Assembly: GCA_964389025.1 (NCBI GenBank)
Contig: CAYMCQ010000012.1
Location: 10,958-74,957 of the forward strand
Direction of reading: 5' to 3'
DNA length: 64,000 bases
Origin: CAYMCQ01 sp964389025
Lineage (GTDB): Bacteria > Verrucomicrobiota > Verrucomicrobiia > Limisphaerales > CAYMCQ01
This document shows, piece by piece, positions 7,454 to 17,018 of this stretch. The notes under the pieces were generated by a model. The model was not told the origin of the DNA, searched no databases, and worked only from the letters and a program-made list of their open reading frames with translations. Position numbers and translations under genes: made by a program. Positions within the stretch are counted from its first letter, which is position 1. Every line of letters starts with the position of its first letter.

Positions 7454-9682
7454 ATGAATGCTCCAACAATGCGGTTCTGGTGCGTTTCGGCGCTCATTTT
7501 CTTGATTCGGTTCGCCGGCTCGGGCGACACCGTCACAGCGCTCCCACCCGGGACTTTCCCGCACGGCACATTGAATGCGCGGGCTGGAGATTTGCGCATC
7601 CTGCTGCGCCAGGAAGACACGGGCATCAGCCTGTTGCGTCTTCAGGATGCCGCTTTAGGCGAGGATTTGTTGAGCACCAATCAGTCGCCGCTGTTCAGCC
7701 TCACGCTCCGGCAGATCGGTTCAAAGCAGGAAGTGCGATTGGGCGCCGACGAAGGTTGGCGGCTAACCACGCTGCGCAAGACGCGCGATGGTCTCGAAGC
7801 GCGCTGGGAAAAACCCGTGGACGCGAATCTGGCCGGCATCTCCGTGATCGCCACGGCGCGTGCCGACCAGCGTCATCACGCCTGGCACTGGAAGTTCCGC
7901 GTGGAAAACCGCAGCACCGACTGGAGCGTCTGGCGCGTTGTCTTTCCGCAACTGGCTCTGGCAGATTTCGGCGCGCAGGACAGCGTGTTCGTCCCGCGGG
8001 GGCCAGGTGAGGTGAAACACAACCTCGGGGACCGCACGTTCACTTACACCGGCAAATACACCGACGCCTGGTGCACGATGCAATTCATGGCCGCTTACCG
8101 CGAGGGCGCGCGTCCGACCGGCCTCTACGTTGCCCTGCACGACCCATGGGGCAGCACGAAGCAGATCGGGTTGCACCGCGATCCTGGCCTCGAGAGCGTG
8201 CGGATGCGTTTCGATCATCCAGCGCCGGACATGGGCCGGGCGGGGAATGAGTTCGTGCTGAGCGGCGAGGCCGTCTGGCAATTGCTGCGCGGAGACTGGT
8301 TCGATGCCGCGCAAATTTACAAAGCGTGGGCGCGCAAGGAAGCCAAGTGGTGGCCGCGCCTCACAGCCACAGGACGTGCCGACACGCCGCTGTGGATGCG
8401 TGAATTGAATGTGTGGGCGCAGACCGGCAGCGCGCCGGAGGAGTGCGTGACCAACGTGCAGAAGTTTCAGAAGTTCCTCGGCGTCCCGGTCGGATTCCAT
8501 TGGTATAACTGGCACCAGATTCCGTTCGACAACGACTATCCGCATTATTTTCCGACCCGGACGAATTTTGCCGCAGGCGTCCATGAACTGCAAAAATCGC
8601 CTGTCTTCGTGATGCCCTACATAAACGGCCGACTCTGGGACACGCACGACCAAGGCACGAACGACTGGCAATTCACCCGCCTCGCGTTGCCGGCAGCGAG
8701 CAAGAAGGAGGATGGCCAGCCTTTCACCGAAACCTACGCCAGCAAGGAAACCGACGGCGAAAAGGTGCGCCTGGCCGTGATGTGTCCGGCGACTGCGCTC
8801 TGGCAGCAGACTGTCAGCAACCTCGTGTTGAGATTGCTGGGCGAGGTCGGCACGAGCGCGGTCTATATTGACCAAGTCGCCGCCGCGACGCCCATGCTGT
8901 GCATGGACGCGACGCACGGTCATCCGCTGGGCGGTGGACATTGGTGGAACGAAGGTTACTGGAAGATGCTCGACTCAATCCGCCGCGCCATGCCGCGCGG
9001 GACCATGCTCACGACCGAATGTAACGGCGAGCCGTTCCTCCGCTGGTTTGATGGCTACCTCACCTGGCATTGGCAGCGCGACGGACAAGTGCCCGCCTTC
9101 CCGGCCGTCTATGGCGGCACCGTGCAGATGTTCGGCCGGGCGTATGGCGGCGGCGAAACGAAGGATCTCGCCCTGCGGATGAAAGCGGCGCAACAACTCG
9201 TCTTTGGCGAACAGGTCGGCTGGCTAAACCCGGGCATCGTGAACGAAAAGGACAATGCGGATTTCTTCCGACGCATCGTGAGAACGCGCTCGCGGTTCCA
9301 TCGCTACTTCTACGCGGGCGAAATGGCGCGCCCGCCGAAGCTCATCGGCAATGTCCCCACCGTGGCAGCCGATTGGCAATGGTCGGGCCGGTGGTGGGTC
9401 ACGAACGACGCCGTTCTTACCGGAGCCTGGCAACTTCCGAAGCAGAAACAGTTGGTGATGATCTTCGCCAACGTGAGCGATGAACCTGTGACCGCCACGA
9501 TCCGTTTCGACCCGGTCGCTTACGGCATCCGCGCCAAACGAATCCTCTGCGAAATAGGCTCCGACGCCGATGCAACGTCAGAGAAGCTGACGTTGCCGCT
9601 CTCGTCCGGCAAACCGGGAGTCTTCGAGCGGCAAGGGGTCTTTAAGCCGCGTCGCGTGCTAACCTGGGAACTGCGCTGGTGA
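7454..9682 (+). CDS. Secreted DUF6259-like glycoside-hydrolase-type protein
   Basis: A 742-residue secreted protein; the N terminus has a hydrophobic signal segment (RFWCVSALIFLIRF), and the ATG at 7469 would give a more typical signal peptide than that at 7454. A beta-rich region (about 30-290) precedes a likely TIM-barrel region with VGFHWYNWHQIPFDNDYPHY, FVMPYINGRLWDT, VYIDQVAAATPMLC and TTECNGEPFLRWFDG, patterns seen in large GH36-like/DUF6259 proteins. Acidic residues in YIDQ and TTECNGE are candidate catalysts, which is inference. The following genes (prepilin-like, five-bladed-propeller protein) have the same strand and may be co-expressed. Exact substrate unknown. Confidence 0.7.
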   Translation: MNAPTMRFWCVSALIFLIRFAGSGDTVTALPPGTFPHGTLNARAGDLRILLRQEDTGISLLRLQDAALGEDLLSTNQSPLFSLTLRQIGSKQEVRLGADEGWRLTTLRKTRDGLEARWEKPVDANLAGISVIATARADQRHHAWHWKFRVENRSTDWSVWRVVFPQLALADFGAQDSVFVPRGPGEVKHNLGDRTFTYTGKYTDAWCTMQFMAAYREGARPTGLYVALHDPWGSTKQIGLHRDPGLESVRMRFDHPAPDMGRAGNEFVLSGEAVWQLLRGDWFDAAQIYKAWARKEAKWWPRLTATGRADTPLWMRELNVWAQTGSAPEECVTNVQKFQKFLGVPVGFHWYNWHQIPFDNDYPHYFPTRTNFAAGVHELQKSPVFVMPYINGRLWDTHDQGTNDWQFTRLALPAASKKEDGQPFTETYASKETDGEKVRLAVMCPATALWQQTVSNLVLRLLGEVGTSAVYIDQVAAATPMLCMDATHGHPLGGGHWWNEGYWKMLDSIRRAMPRGTMLTTECNGEPFLRWFDGYLTWHWQRDGQVPAFPAVYGGTVQMFGRAYGGGETKDLALRMKAAQQLVFGEQVGWLNPGIVNEKDNADFFRRIVRTRSRFHRYFYAGEMARPPKLIGNVPTVAADWQWSGRWWVTNDAVLTGAWQLPKQKQLVMIFANVSDEPVTATIRFDPVAYGIRAKRILCEIGSDADATSEKLTLPLSSGKPGVFERQGVFKPRRVLTWELRW

Positions 9683-9791
9683 AGTTGCAAATGGCTTCAT
9701 GTAAGCGCAGGGTGGAGATCAACCTCTGCTTCTTTTCACCGGTTTGAGTCATTGACCCGCCGGCGACTTGATGTGAAGCTCAGGTGCTTTC

Positions 9792-10592
9792 ATGGACAAC
9801 CAACCCCGCATGACGAATGAAGCCGTCGGGGACGGTTTTACTTTGATTGAACTGTTGGTGGTCATCGCCATTATCGCAATCCTGGCGGCGATGTTGTTGC
9901 CCGCCCTGGCGAAAGCCAAAGCCAAAGCGCAGACCGCCAAATGTTCGTCGAACATGAGACAGTGGGGACTCGCCACGATCATGTATCTGGGCGACAACGA
10001 GGACAAACTCCCGCTGTTTGGCGACGTGTTTCCGCCAACCCCTACCATGACGTATTGGTATCAGAAGCTCGCGCCTTACGTTGCGAGGCAGGCCGACGCA
10101 AGTCCGGGCAGTTCGGTAGTTTATGATGCGGACTTCCGCAAATGCCCGGGTGGCAATGACGGGCCGCCTCCGTTCTCGCGTTTCACGACGGGTCAATTCA
10201 ATATTTGGAATTGCTGGATCGGCGTCTATTATGGCGCTTTCGGAAACCCGCTCACCGGCCCGTTCTATTACGGCGGCCAGGTCAAGCCTTTGAGAGCCAC
10301 GCGCGTCAAAAAACCCGCTGATGCCATGATGTATCTGGACAGCGTAACGCATTATGTTTACTCCCCGCTGGTCTGGGCCTTCGACAAGGACGTTAATCGC
10401 GATGGGATGATGGACAGCATGGATGCGGTTTACACGACAGAATTTTCGTTCAATAACGCCCGGCCCACGGTCCACAACAGCGGTGCGAACGTCGCACTGC
10501 TGGATGGACACGTCGAGCGGGTGCCATTCAAAAAGCTTTGGGAATGGCGCAACAACAAGATTATCCACTCGTTCTGGTATTTGGAGGATTGA
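9792..10592 (+). CDS. Prepilin-like secreted protein (type II secretion/pilin leader)
   Basis: A 266-residue protein with a class III prepilin leader: a short N terminus ending in GDG, then [17 protein letters not shown], cleaved by prepilin peptidase before Phe. The ATG at 9810 gives an equally plausible leader. The C-terminal domain carries the [20 protein letters not shown] block (H-x9-DG type) typical of the very large pilin-like families of Planctomycetes and Verrucomicrobia. These are thought to be surface or secreted pseudopilins; the specific role is unknown. A second member lies at 27006. Confidence 0.88.
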   Translation: MDNQPRMTNEAVGDGFTLIELLVVIAIIAILAAMLLPALAKAKAKAQTAKCSSNMRQWGLATIMYLGDNEDKLPLFGDVFPPTPTMTYWYQKLAPYVARQADASPGSSVVYDADFRKCPGGNDGPPPFSRFTTGQFNIWNCWIGVYYGAFGNPLTGPFYYGGQVKPLRATRVKKPADAMMYLDSVTHYVYSPLVWAFDKDVNRDGMMDSMDAVYTTEFSFNNARPTVHNSGANVALLDGHVERVPFKKLWEWRNNKIIHSFWYLED

Positions 10593-10635
10593 ACAGGCAT
10601 GGCTGGCGGCTGTGCAAACTACAAAATCGCAACCT

Positions 10636-11805
10636 ATGATCAGGACATGCTTCCTTCTCGTCCTCAGCACCGCCCTCCTGTTGTCCGCCCTGGACTCCCC
10701 AGTCTTCGCCGCCGAGGCAGCCGTTTCACTGAAACCGATCCGCGGGGAAGTCATCATCAACCGCACGAATTCGGCATGGGAATCACAGCAGGTGCAGGAA
10801 CCATGCATCCTGCCCAACCCGAAGGACCCAAAGCGCCTTGTGATGTTTTACTCGGGCGTGCCCGCGACGAACCGGAACCTCTGTTTCATCGGCAAGGCGT
10901 GGGCGCTCAAGTCTGATCCGTTCACGTGGCATCAGGACGAACACAACCCGGTGTTCAGCCCCGGAAAACAGGGCTGGGATTCCGGGAGCATCCGGCTCGA
11001 CGCCGTGCTCTACCTCGCGGAGGAGGATGCCTACTACATTTACTACTCCGGCACCACCGGCTCGATTCAGGATCGCATCGGGCTGGCCATCTGCCCGGCC
11101 GGGGCCGACGGATATTCCGGTATCACGCCCGCAGCCATCCGGCGCGCCGGCGCGCAACCGGTGCTCGCGCCGGAGCTGGCTGCGCCGTATTTCGAGCAGA
11201 TGACTTCGCAGGCGGCGGTATTGCGCGAATGGGATGTGAAGGAGAAGCGGTGGAACTGGTTCATGTATTACTCCTATCGCGGCAAAGACGGCATTCTCCC
11301 CGGCCTCCGGCTGGCGACCTCGCGGGACGGGAAAACTTGGAATCGACATTTCAACGGGAAGGACCCACGCGGCATGGGTCAGATTTTTCCGTCCACGCCC
11401 GGCGCGTATTACGAGTGGCATCAAGTTTTCAAAATCGGCGGCACATACTTCCTCTCCATCGAAGTCGGCATCTCGGCGGGCAAACGCTGGCGGCCCGTCA
11501 TCGCGGTGAGCAAAGACCCCGCGACCGGCTGGGCGCAGGCGAACGTGGATGCGGTGCTCCAGACGAAGTGGGAGGGCTTGTATCGCGACGATACGATTTA
11601 CCACGTCGCCACGCCCGCGTTTTATCAGATTGGGGGCAAATGGTATCTCTATGCGCAAGCCTGCCCGCTGCCCGGCAACGGCAACTACATTGACGGCCAC
11701 TGGGATCTCTGGTGTGTCGCGTGTGACCGCTTGATCCCGACGCTGCCCGGCTACGAAAGCATCTACATCCCCGGCCAGCCAGCGGCGGCGGGAGCGAGGC
11801 GCTGA
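10636..11805 (+). CDS. Secreted five-bladed beta-propeller protein, GH43/GH32-like
   Basis: A 389-residue protein starting at the ATG at 10636, which gives a clean signal peptide (MIRTCFLLVLSTALLLSA...FAAE); the longer in-frame extension upstream overlaps the prepilin gene and lacks homology. Repeated blade motifs such as WESQQVQEPCILPNP, LVMFYSG, AYYIYYSGTTG and WFMYYSYRGKDG match glycosyl hydrolase families with the furanosidase fold. The spaced acidic residues needed for GH43 or GH32 catalysis cannot be placed with certainty. It follows the prepilin gene by 43 bases. Probably acts on a plant or algal sugar outside the cytoplasm (inference). Confidence 0.7.
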   Translation: MIRTCFLLVLSTALLLSALDSPVFAAEAAVSLKPIRGEVIINRTNSAWESQQVQEPCILPNPKDPKRLVMFYSGVPATNRNLCFIGKAWALKSDPFTWHQDEHNPVFSPGKQGWDSGSIRLDAVLYLAEEDAYYIYYSGTTGSIQDRIGLAICPAGADGYSGITPAAIRRAGAQPVLAPELAAPYFEQMTSQAAVLREWDVKEKRWNWFMYYSYRGKDGILPGLRLATSRDGKTWNRHFNGKDPRGMGQIFPSTPGAYYEWHQVFKIGGTYFLSIEVGISAGKRWRPVIAVSKDPATGWAQANVDAVLQTKWEGLYRDDTIYHVATPAFYQIGGKWYLYAQACPLPGNGNYIDGHWDLWCVACDRLIPTLPGYESIYIPGQPAAAGARR

Positions 11806-12189
11806 TGGCGGGAATTGCTGCCCGGGGAGAAATTGAAATTGCTGCAGGAGTGAATTGGGGTGGAATTTTGAAACGAACTTGAGGCGGCGTAATTACTCCG
11901 GACTGACCTTCGGCTGGACAAGGCGTGACGTGGTGGCCCCCGCCCACTGAGAAATCGTGCGCTGTTGCCGTCACACTTGGAATCTCGACCGACGATCTCA
12001 ACCGCTTTTTCCGTTCCGTGAATCTTGTCACCCGTTTTGACCATCCGTGGATGGTCGAAGGAGAACGAAATGTTCCGATCTGTGTCGTCGAAACGCCATA
12101 CCGTAGTATTGACGAGGCGTGGTCTCGTCCGAAGCGTTGAAAAGCCCTTGGGGCGGCAGGGCGCCACCCCTCAGCGTGAGCGGTCAAGA
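11806..12189. other. Intergenic region without a supported gene
   Basis: No frame has recognisable homology. It contains a hairpin (gaccatcc gt ggatggtc, around 12039-12056) and GC-rich inverted stretches near 12140-12175. It probably holds decayed sequence and ends at the signal-peptide relic at 12190. Confidence 0.5.
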
Positions 12190-12351
12190 ATGAAAACAGC
12201 TTTCCGGCAACCGGCTTCCTTTTTCTTAAAGGCTGCCTGGGTTTTTCTGGCCGTTGCGCGCGGCGTTTGCAGCGAGCGGGCTTTGCTGGAGAATGCGAAC
12301 TACGCGGCGGAAGAATTGGAGACAAAAATCCGCCAATGTGCGGTTACTTGA
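12190..12351 (+). pseudogene. Orphan signal-peptide relic (FRQP leader)
   Basis: A 53-codon frame beginning MKTAFRQPASFFLKAAWVFL, a plausible signal peptide, then unrelated residues and a stop that overlaps the convergent NIPSNAP gene. A matching leader (KIDFRQPSFLFLNAVLVIS) occurs at about 26872 upstream of another gene. Two copies of one leader without a body suggest relics of a paralogous secreted-protein family. It could be a short secreted peptide, but nothing supports that. Confidence 0.45.
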
Positions 12352-13123
12352 TTGGCGAATAATCAGTCGCTTTCAAGTAAACAGATTTGACGCCGTCTTT
12401 GACCGTGAGCGGACCACCGGCTTTTTCCTCAGAAGCGGTCTTGGCTTTTTTCCAATCAGGATCGTTGGCGAACGCCTTCCATGATTCAGCGGCGGCTTCC
12501 TTGCTCTTGTGTGCGACCAAGTAAATGAGTGTGTCGTCCGCGCCTTTGTCTTTGTCCATCGGCACACCGTAGCCGATGTTCCGAATGCCGTGCTTCTCAA
12601 AAAGTTTGCAGGTGTGATCGCGAAAGCGGGCATGCAGATCATTCAATTTTCCGGGAGTTGCCTTGTAGGTGCGGAGTTCAAAGACGCGCGGTTCGGTGCC
12701 GGCGGAGTTGTCATCTTCCGGAGAATAATCGGTGGCTTGCGTAAAGATGGATTCCATTTTGTCCACGAGCTTGCCGTTGGCTTCGGAAGCTTTGTAAGCA
12801 GCCCGCCAATCCGGGTCGGCCATGAATTCCTTCCATGATTTCTTGCTCGCTTCGCGGCTGGGATATGCCAGCAGGTAGATCAGTTTGTTGTCAGCATTGT
12901 CCAATGGCACCCAGTAGCCGAGATTCTGAATGCCATGTTTTTCGAACAGTTTGCAGGTGTGATCGCGAAAGCGCGCGTGCAACTCGTCGAGCTTGCCCGG
13001 CGCCGCATAGTAAGTCCGCAACTCATAACACGGGCCGTCCTGAGCGGCACTCGCGGACGGCGTCAACGACAGTGAACAAACGAGCGTTAAAATGAATAAG
13101 CAAAGATAAAAAGGCTTTGGCAT
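12344..13123 (-). CDS. Secreted protein with two NIPSNAP domains
   Basis: A 259-residue protein with a signal peptide (MPKPFYLCLFILTLVCSL...ASA) and two similar NIPSNAP (dimeric alpha-beta barrel) domains at about 32-135 and 147-257. Both carry ELRTY, KL.(D/E)LHARFRDHTCKLFEKHGI and DPDWK/R blocks, so an internal duplication is visible. NIPSNAP domains are small ligand-binding or vesicle-linked folds; no reaction is established for bacterial secreted forms. It is convergent with the preceding region and divergent from the copper-monooxygenase-like gene. Confidence 0.88.
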   Translation of the reverse strand: MPKPFYLCLFILTLVCSLSLTPSASAAQDGPCYELRTYYAAPGKLDELHARFRDHTCKLFEKHGIQNLGYWVPLDNADNKLIYLLAYPSREASKKSWKEFMADPDWRAAYKASEANGKLVDKMESIFTQATDYSPEDDNSAGTEPRVFELRTYKATPGKLNDLHARFRDHTCKLFEKHGIRNIGYGVPMDKDKGADDTLIYLVAHKSKEAAAESWKAFANDPDWKKAKTASEEKAGGPLTVKDGVKSVYLKATDYSPIK

Positions 13124-13378
13124 AATGCGTGTGGTTTGATTGTTTCTGTTTCTTCGAGCATGTCACGGTGAATTCGCCGAACTGTCAAAGCTAAAAAGTT
13201 CTCAGTGCCAGCCGCCCGTTTCGCATATCGCCATCGGTATTGTAATAATTATTGAATGTTTTGCCTGCGCGGAGTATCCAACTGGAGGTCATTCCGATCG
13301 GTAATTGAGCGTCTGGCGCCTTGTCCGGGCCTCACGGAAAAAAATGTGCCATTATTTTGACGTGAAGCGAAGCAGTTT

Positions 13379-15205
13379 ATGAAAAAATTATTGTGGATTG
13401 TCGGTGTCGTTCTCGTGTTGGCGGCCGTGTCTGTCGCGCTGTTGCAGCAATTCAAGCCGGAGATGCTGAAGAGATTGTCACAATTTGCGGGAGCCGCCGC
13501 CGTCCCGGAGTTGAAGGTGGAAGATTTTGAACTGCTGGACCACAAAGGCCGCTGGCATGCTCTGCATCGCCAGTCCGGCAGCAAGGCCGTGGTCTTGTTT
13601 TCCACCGCGAACGGCTGCTCAGCGGTGCAGGAGGCACTCCCGACGCTGAAGGCGTTGCGAGATAAATTCGAAGGCCAGGGCGTTGTTTTTTGGATGATTG
13701 ATTCCAACCCGGAGGATGACCGCGCCAGCATCGCCAGCGAAACCGAGAAATTAGGCATTGACCTGCCAGTGCTGGAGGACCGCGCCCAACTGGTTGCCAA
13801 CGCTCTCGGGATCGGGCGGACCTGCGACGTGATTTGTATCGGGACCACTAACTGGATGACTTTTTATCGGGGCGCGGTCGATCGCGCTGTGGCCGACCCA
13901 AAGGGCAAAGCGAGCGGGCCAAAGAATTACTTGGAGAATGCCCTCACAAAATTTCTCGCGGGCAAAACAGTTTCGCCGAATTATACGCTGGCCAAGGGCA
14001 CTCCGCTCCATCTGGCCGTGGCCAAAGACGCGACGTCGAAAACTGTCTCCTACGCGGATGAAGTGGCCCCGCTCCTCCAAAAAAGCTGCGTTCCCTGCCA
14101 CAGCCCGGGCAATATAGGGCCGTTTGCGATGAGCAGTTATGAGAAGGTGAAAAGTCGGAGTTCCATGATCGCAGAAGTGTTGCTGGCCCGACGGATGCCG
14201 CCGTGGCATGCCGATCCACATTATGGCAAGTTCGTCAACGAACGCGCCTTGACGCCCGTGCAAGCGCAAACGCTCGTGCGCTGGGTGGAGCAAGGGTCAC
14301 CCCGAGGCCAGGGAGATGATCCCTTGGCCGCCAACGAACCATCGCAAGAGCAGGACTGGCCGATGGGTCAACCCGATTTCGTGGTCAAGTTTCCCAAGGT
14401 TGAGAAAATCGCTGCCAGCGGAGTTTTCGATTATCGCTACATCACCGTGCGCTCGCCGATTCAAAGCAACGCCTGGTTGCGCGCGGCCGTGGTCAGGCCC
14501 GGTAACAAAAAAGTCGTGCATCACATTTTGGTTTTGGTTGCGACGGCCGAGGAGTTGCAGAACCGGAGGATGCGCGAAGGCAACGGCGGCGGGATTGACG
14601 GCTATTTTTCGGCCTATGTTCCCGGTTATGAGCCGGTCGCTTTTCCTGACGGCACGGGAAAGCTTCTGTCCGCAGGCTCAATGCTGATCTTTCAAGTGCA
14701 CTATACGGCGAGCGGGAAGGAAGAAACAGACTTGTCGGAGATGGGGCTGTATCTTTGCAAAGAAAAACCGGCGCTGGAGATGAAAACGCGGTCGGCGTTT
14801 AACGTGGGCTTCCGGATTCCGCCCGGCGCTCCGAACGAGGAGGCCAAGGCGGAGTTCAAGTTTGCGAAAGATTCGCTGCTTTACGACATGAGCCCGCACA
14901 TGCACTTGCGCGGCTCGTGGTTCACCTATGAGGCGGTCTATCCCGACGGCAGCAAGGAAATGCTTTTGTCAGTGCCGCGCTATGATTTCAAATGGCAGCA
15001 TCTATACCGGCTGGCGCAGCCCAAGCGCCTGCCCGCCGGGACGCGGCTGATTTGCCGCGGCGCGTTCGATAACTCGCCGCAGAATCCGGACAACCCCGAT
15101 CCCAGCCGGGCAGTCAGATTCGGGATGCAGACCTTCGATGAAATGTTCATCGGCTACTTCAATTATACCGATGCTCCGCCATCAGGGAACGTTGCGAAGA
15201 ACTGA
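13379..15205 (+). CDS. Thioredoxin-like / cytochrome c / copper monooxygenase-like fusion
   Basis: A 608-residue envelope protein. An N-terminal membrane anchor (about 4-22) is followed by a thioredoxin-fold domain (about 45-195) whose active site reads TANGCSAVQE, a single Cys in place of CxxC. Next comes a haem c motif CVPCH (about 237-241), and then a domain like the C-terminal part of copper type II ascorbate-dependent monooxygenases, with candidate Cu ligands in KKVVHHILVLV, FQVHYTASG and SPHMHLRGSWF. The likely role is periplasmic redox or hydroxylation chemistry; the substrate is unknown. The next gene encodes a free-standing paralogue of the thioredoxin domain, so they may work together. 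Confidence 0.82.
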   Translation: MKKLLWIVGVVLVLAAVSVALLQQFKPEMLKRLSQFAGAAAVPELKVEDFELLDHKGRWHALHRQSGSKAVVLFSTANGCSAVQEALPTLKALRDKFEGQGVVFWMIDSNPEDDRASIASETEKLGIDLPVLEDRAQLVANALGIGRTCDVICIGTTNWMTFYRGAVDRAVADPKGKASGPKNYLENALTKFLAGKTVSPNYTLAKGTPLHLAVAKDATSKTVSYADEVAPLLQKSCVPCHSPGNIGPFAMSSYEKVKSRSSMIAEVLLARRMPPWHADPHYGKFVNERALTPVQAQTLVRWVEQGSPRGQGDDPLAANEPSQEQDWPMGQPDFVVKFPKVEKIAASGVFDYRYITVRSPIQSNAWLRAAVVRPGNKKVVHHILVLVATAEELQNRRMREGNGGGIDGYFSAYVPGYEPVAFPDGTGKLLSAGSMLIFQVHYTASGKEETDLSEMGLYLCKEKPALEMKTRSAFNVGFRIPPGAPNEEAKAEFKFAKDSLLYDMSPHMHLRGSWFTYEAVYPDGSKEMLLSVPRYDFKWQHLYRLAQPKRLPAGTRLICRGAFDNSPQNPDNPDPSRAVRFGMQTFDEMFIGYFNYTDAPPSGNVAKN

Positions 15206-15235
15206 TGGCGGTTGAGCCAGGCCATCCCAGCAAAG

Positions 15236-15331
15236 ATGAAGGATGAAGGATGAAGGATGATGAAACAGCTCGCCCACAGAGTTTGGATTTCAATTCATAA
15301 TTCATCCTTCATCCTTCACACTTCGCTCAAG
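15236..15331. repeat. Heptad inverted element at a gene start
   Basis: Left arm of gatgaag units (about 15236-15257) and right arm of catcctt units (about 15303-15320) around a 45-base spacer. The left arm contains the ATGATG start of the next gene; the right arm encodes SSFILHTS of its signal sequence. Confidence 0.7.
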
Positions 15332-15979
15332 TGGTCAGGCAAGGCAGCGTTGCGGCTCATTCTGGCGCTCGCCTGCACACCCTCGGTTTCGCTGCTCGCG
15401 TTTGACAATTCCAAACCGCCGAATTCTCCTGCCCGGCGCGCAGTGGTCAAAGTGGAAAATTTTTCGTTGCGCGATCACGAAGAACAATCTCGTGAGCTGT
15501 ATCGGCAGAGCGAAGCGCGGGCAATTGTGCTGATCTTCACGAGCACGGGTTGTCCGATCGTGCAGAAGAGCGTTCCCAAGGTAAAAGCACTGCGCGATGA
15601 GTTCGGATCCAAGGGCGTGGTTTTCTGGCTGGTTGATTCCAACGCGCAGGACGACTTGGAGGACATCAGGCAAGAAGCCGCAGATTTCAAAATTGATCTC
15701 CCGATCCTGCTTGATCAATCCCAGGTTGTGGCGAGGTTGCTGGGTGTGACGCGAACGGCCGAGGCGGTCTGCATCCAGCCGAAATCATGGACTGTGTTTT
15801 ACCGCGGCGCGATTGACGACCAGTTTGGATACGGAACCGAGAAGCGACAGGCCAGCCATGCGTATCTGAAAAATGCGCTGACGAGTTTTCTGGCCGGAAA
15901 AAAGATCGCGCCCGCCCGCACCGATGTCAAGGGTTGCCGACTCCAGTTAGAACCGTCCGGCACAGCGGAAAAAAAGTGA
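15257..15979 (+). CDS. Redoxin/thioredoxin-like exported protein
   Basis: A 240-residue protein with an N-terminal export signal (hydrophobic ALRLILALACTPSVSLLA) and an AhpC/TSA-thioredoxin fold. The active site, TSTGCPIVQKS, has one Cys. It matches the thioredoxin domain of the preceding fusion throughout: VKALRDEFGSKGVVFWLVDSN, VFYRGAIDD and YLKNALTSFLAGK have close counterparts there, so the two arose by duplication. The first 22 residues are encoded by a heptad inverted repeat, and ATG at 15257 or 15260 both sit in it with no clear ribosome binding site. The real start may be downstream. Confidence 0.8.
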   Translation: MMKQLAHRVWISIHNSSFILHTSLKWSGKAALRLILALACTPSVSLLAFDNSKPPNSPARRAVVKVENFSLRDHEEQSRELYRQSEARAIVLIFTSTGCPIVQKSVPKVKALRDEFGSKGVVFWLVDSNAQDDLEDIRQEAADFKIDLPILLDQSQVVARLLGVTRTAEAVCIQPKSWTVFYRGAIDDQFGYGTEKRQASHAYLKNALTSFLAGKKIAPARTDVKGCRLQLEPSGTAEKK

Positions 15980-16210
15980 ATCATCCGGAACTTGCCGGCA
16001 ACAGAAGACCGGATCAGGCGCATCGAAGTTAAGCGCCAGACATTCCTGCTTGTTCCAATCCTCCCGCAAAATATAAAATTCATGCTGTGAATCTCATCAG
16101 ATTCATGTTCTCCTAAGCAAAATCACAGATGGGTCGCCGGGTGGCGTCAGTGCCCGCGCGTCAATCGCAAACAAATCGACAAAGTCGGGACTTTATTTCA
16201 TTAGAGCACC

Positions 16211-16963
16211 ATGACGCCTGCCGACGAAAACGAACAGCCATCGCCAGACAAGGGACAGTGGTTTGCCACCACGCATTGGAGCGTCGTCTTGACGGCCGGT
16301 CAGCAGACCTCGCCGCAAGCGGCGGAAGCGTTGGAAAAATTGTGCCGCACTTACTGGTATCCTCTCTACGCCTATGTTCGGCGGCAGGGCCATGACGCGC
16401 CCGACGCCCAGGATTTGACGCAGGCTTTCTTTGAGCGATTTCTGGAGGCCAATTTTCTCGAAAGTGTGGATCGTCAGAAGGGCAAATTCCGCTCGTTTCT
16501 TTTGGCCGCCCTCAAACATTTCCTGGCGAACGAAAACGACCGGGTCAAGGCGGAGAAGCGCGGTGGCAGGCAAACTTTTGTTTCACTGGACGATGAAACA
16601 TTCGAGCAACGTTACCTGCTGGAGCCAATCTCCAATCAGTCGCCCGAGAAAATCTTTGAACAACGCTGGGCGGTGACTTTGCTGGAACAGGCGTTGGTTC
16701 GACTACGCGAAGAGTCTGCTGCCGTTCATGACGCCCGCGAGTTCGATCTCCTGAAAACATTCCTGTCAGCCGAAAGCAATGAAGGCGAGTATGCCGCCGT
16801 GGCCGCGCAATTGGGGACAACCGTTGGGAACGTTGCCGTGACGGTGCATCGGCTCCGGCAGCGTTACCGGGAAATGGTCCGTAACGAGATCGCGCAGACG
16901 GTGCTTAGTCCCGCAGACCTTGATGATGAAATGCACTATTTGTTTACCGTGCTTACTCAGTAA
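16211..16963 (+). CDS. ECF-type RNA polymerase sigma factor (planctomycete-like)
   Basis: A 250-residue sigma-70 family protein. Region 2 is seen in CRTYWYPLYAYVRRQGHDAPDAQD with FFERFLEANFLESVDRQKGKFRSFLLAALKHFL, and region 4 as a helix-turn-helix in AAVAAQLGTTVGNVAVTVHRLRQRYREM. The opening WFATTHWSVVLTAG is typical of sigma factors that sit beside Ser/Thr kinases in Planctomycetes and Verrucomicrobia. The kinase gene follows 55 bases downstream on the same strand, so phosphorylation-linked control of this sigma factor is likely (inference from family context). No anti-sigma gene is adjacent. Confidence 0.9.
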   Translation: MTPADENEQPSPDKGQWFATTHWSVVLTAGQQTSPQAAEALEKLCRTYWYPLYAYVRRQGHDAPDAQDLTQAFFERFLEANFLESVDRQKGKFRSFLLAALKHFLANENDRVKAEKRGGRQTFVSLDDETFEQRYLLEPISNQSPEKIFEQRWAVTLLEQALVRLREESAAVHDAREFDLLKTFLSAESNEGEYAAVAAQLGTTVGNVAVTVHRLRQRYREMVRNEIAQTVLSPADLDDEMHYLFTVLTQ

Positions 16964-17018
16964 ATTTTGCAGACGAAGGATTTTGCGTAATCGGCGGCCT
17001 GATTTCCTTCTGTAGATT

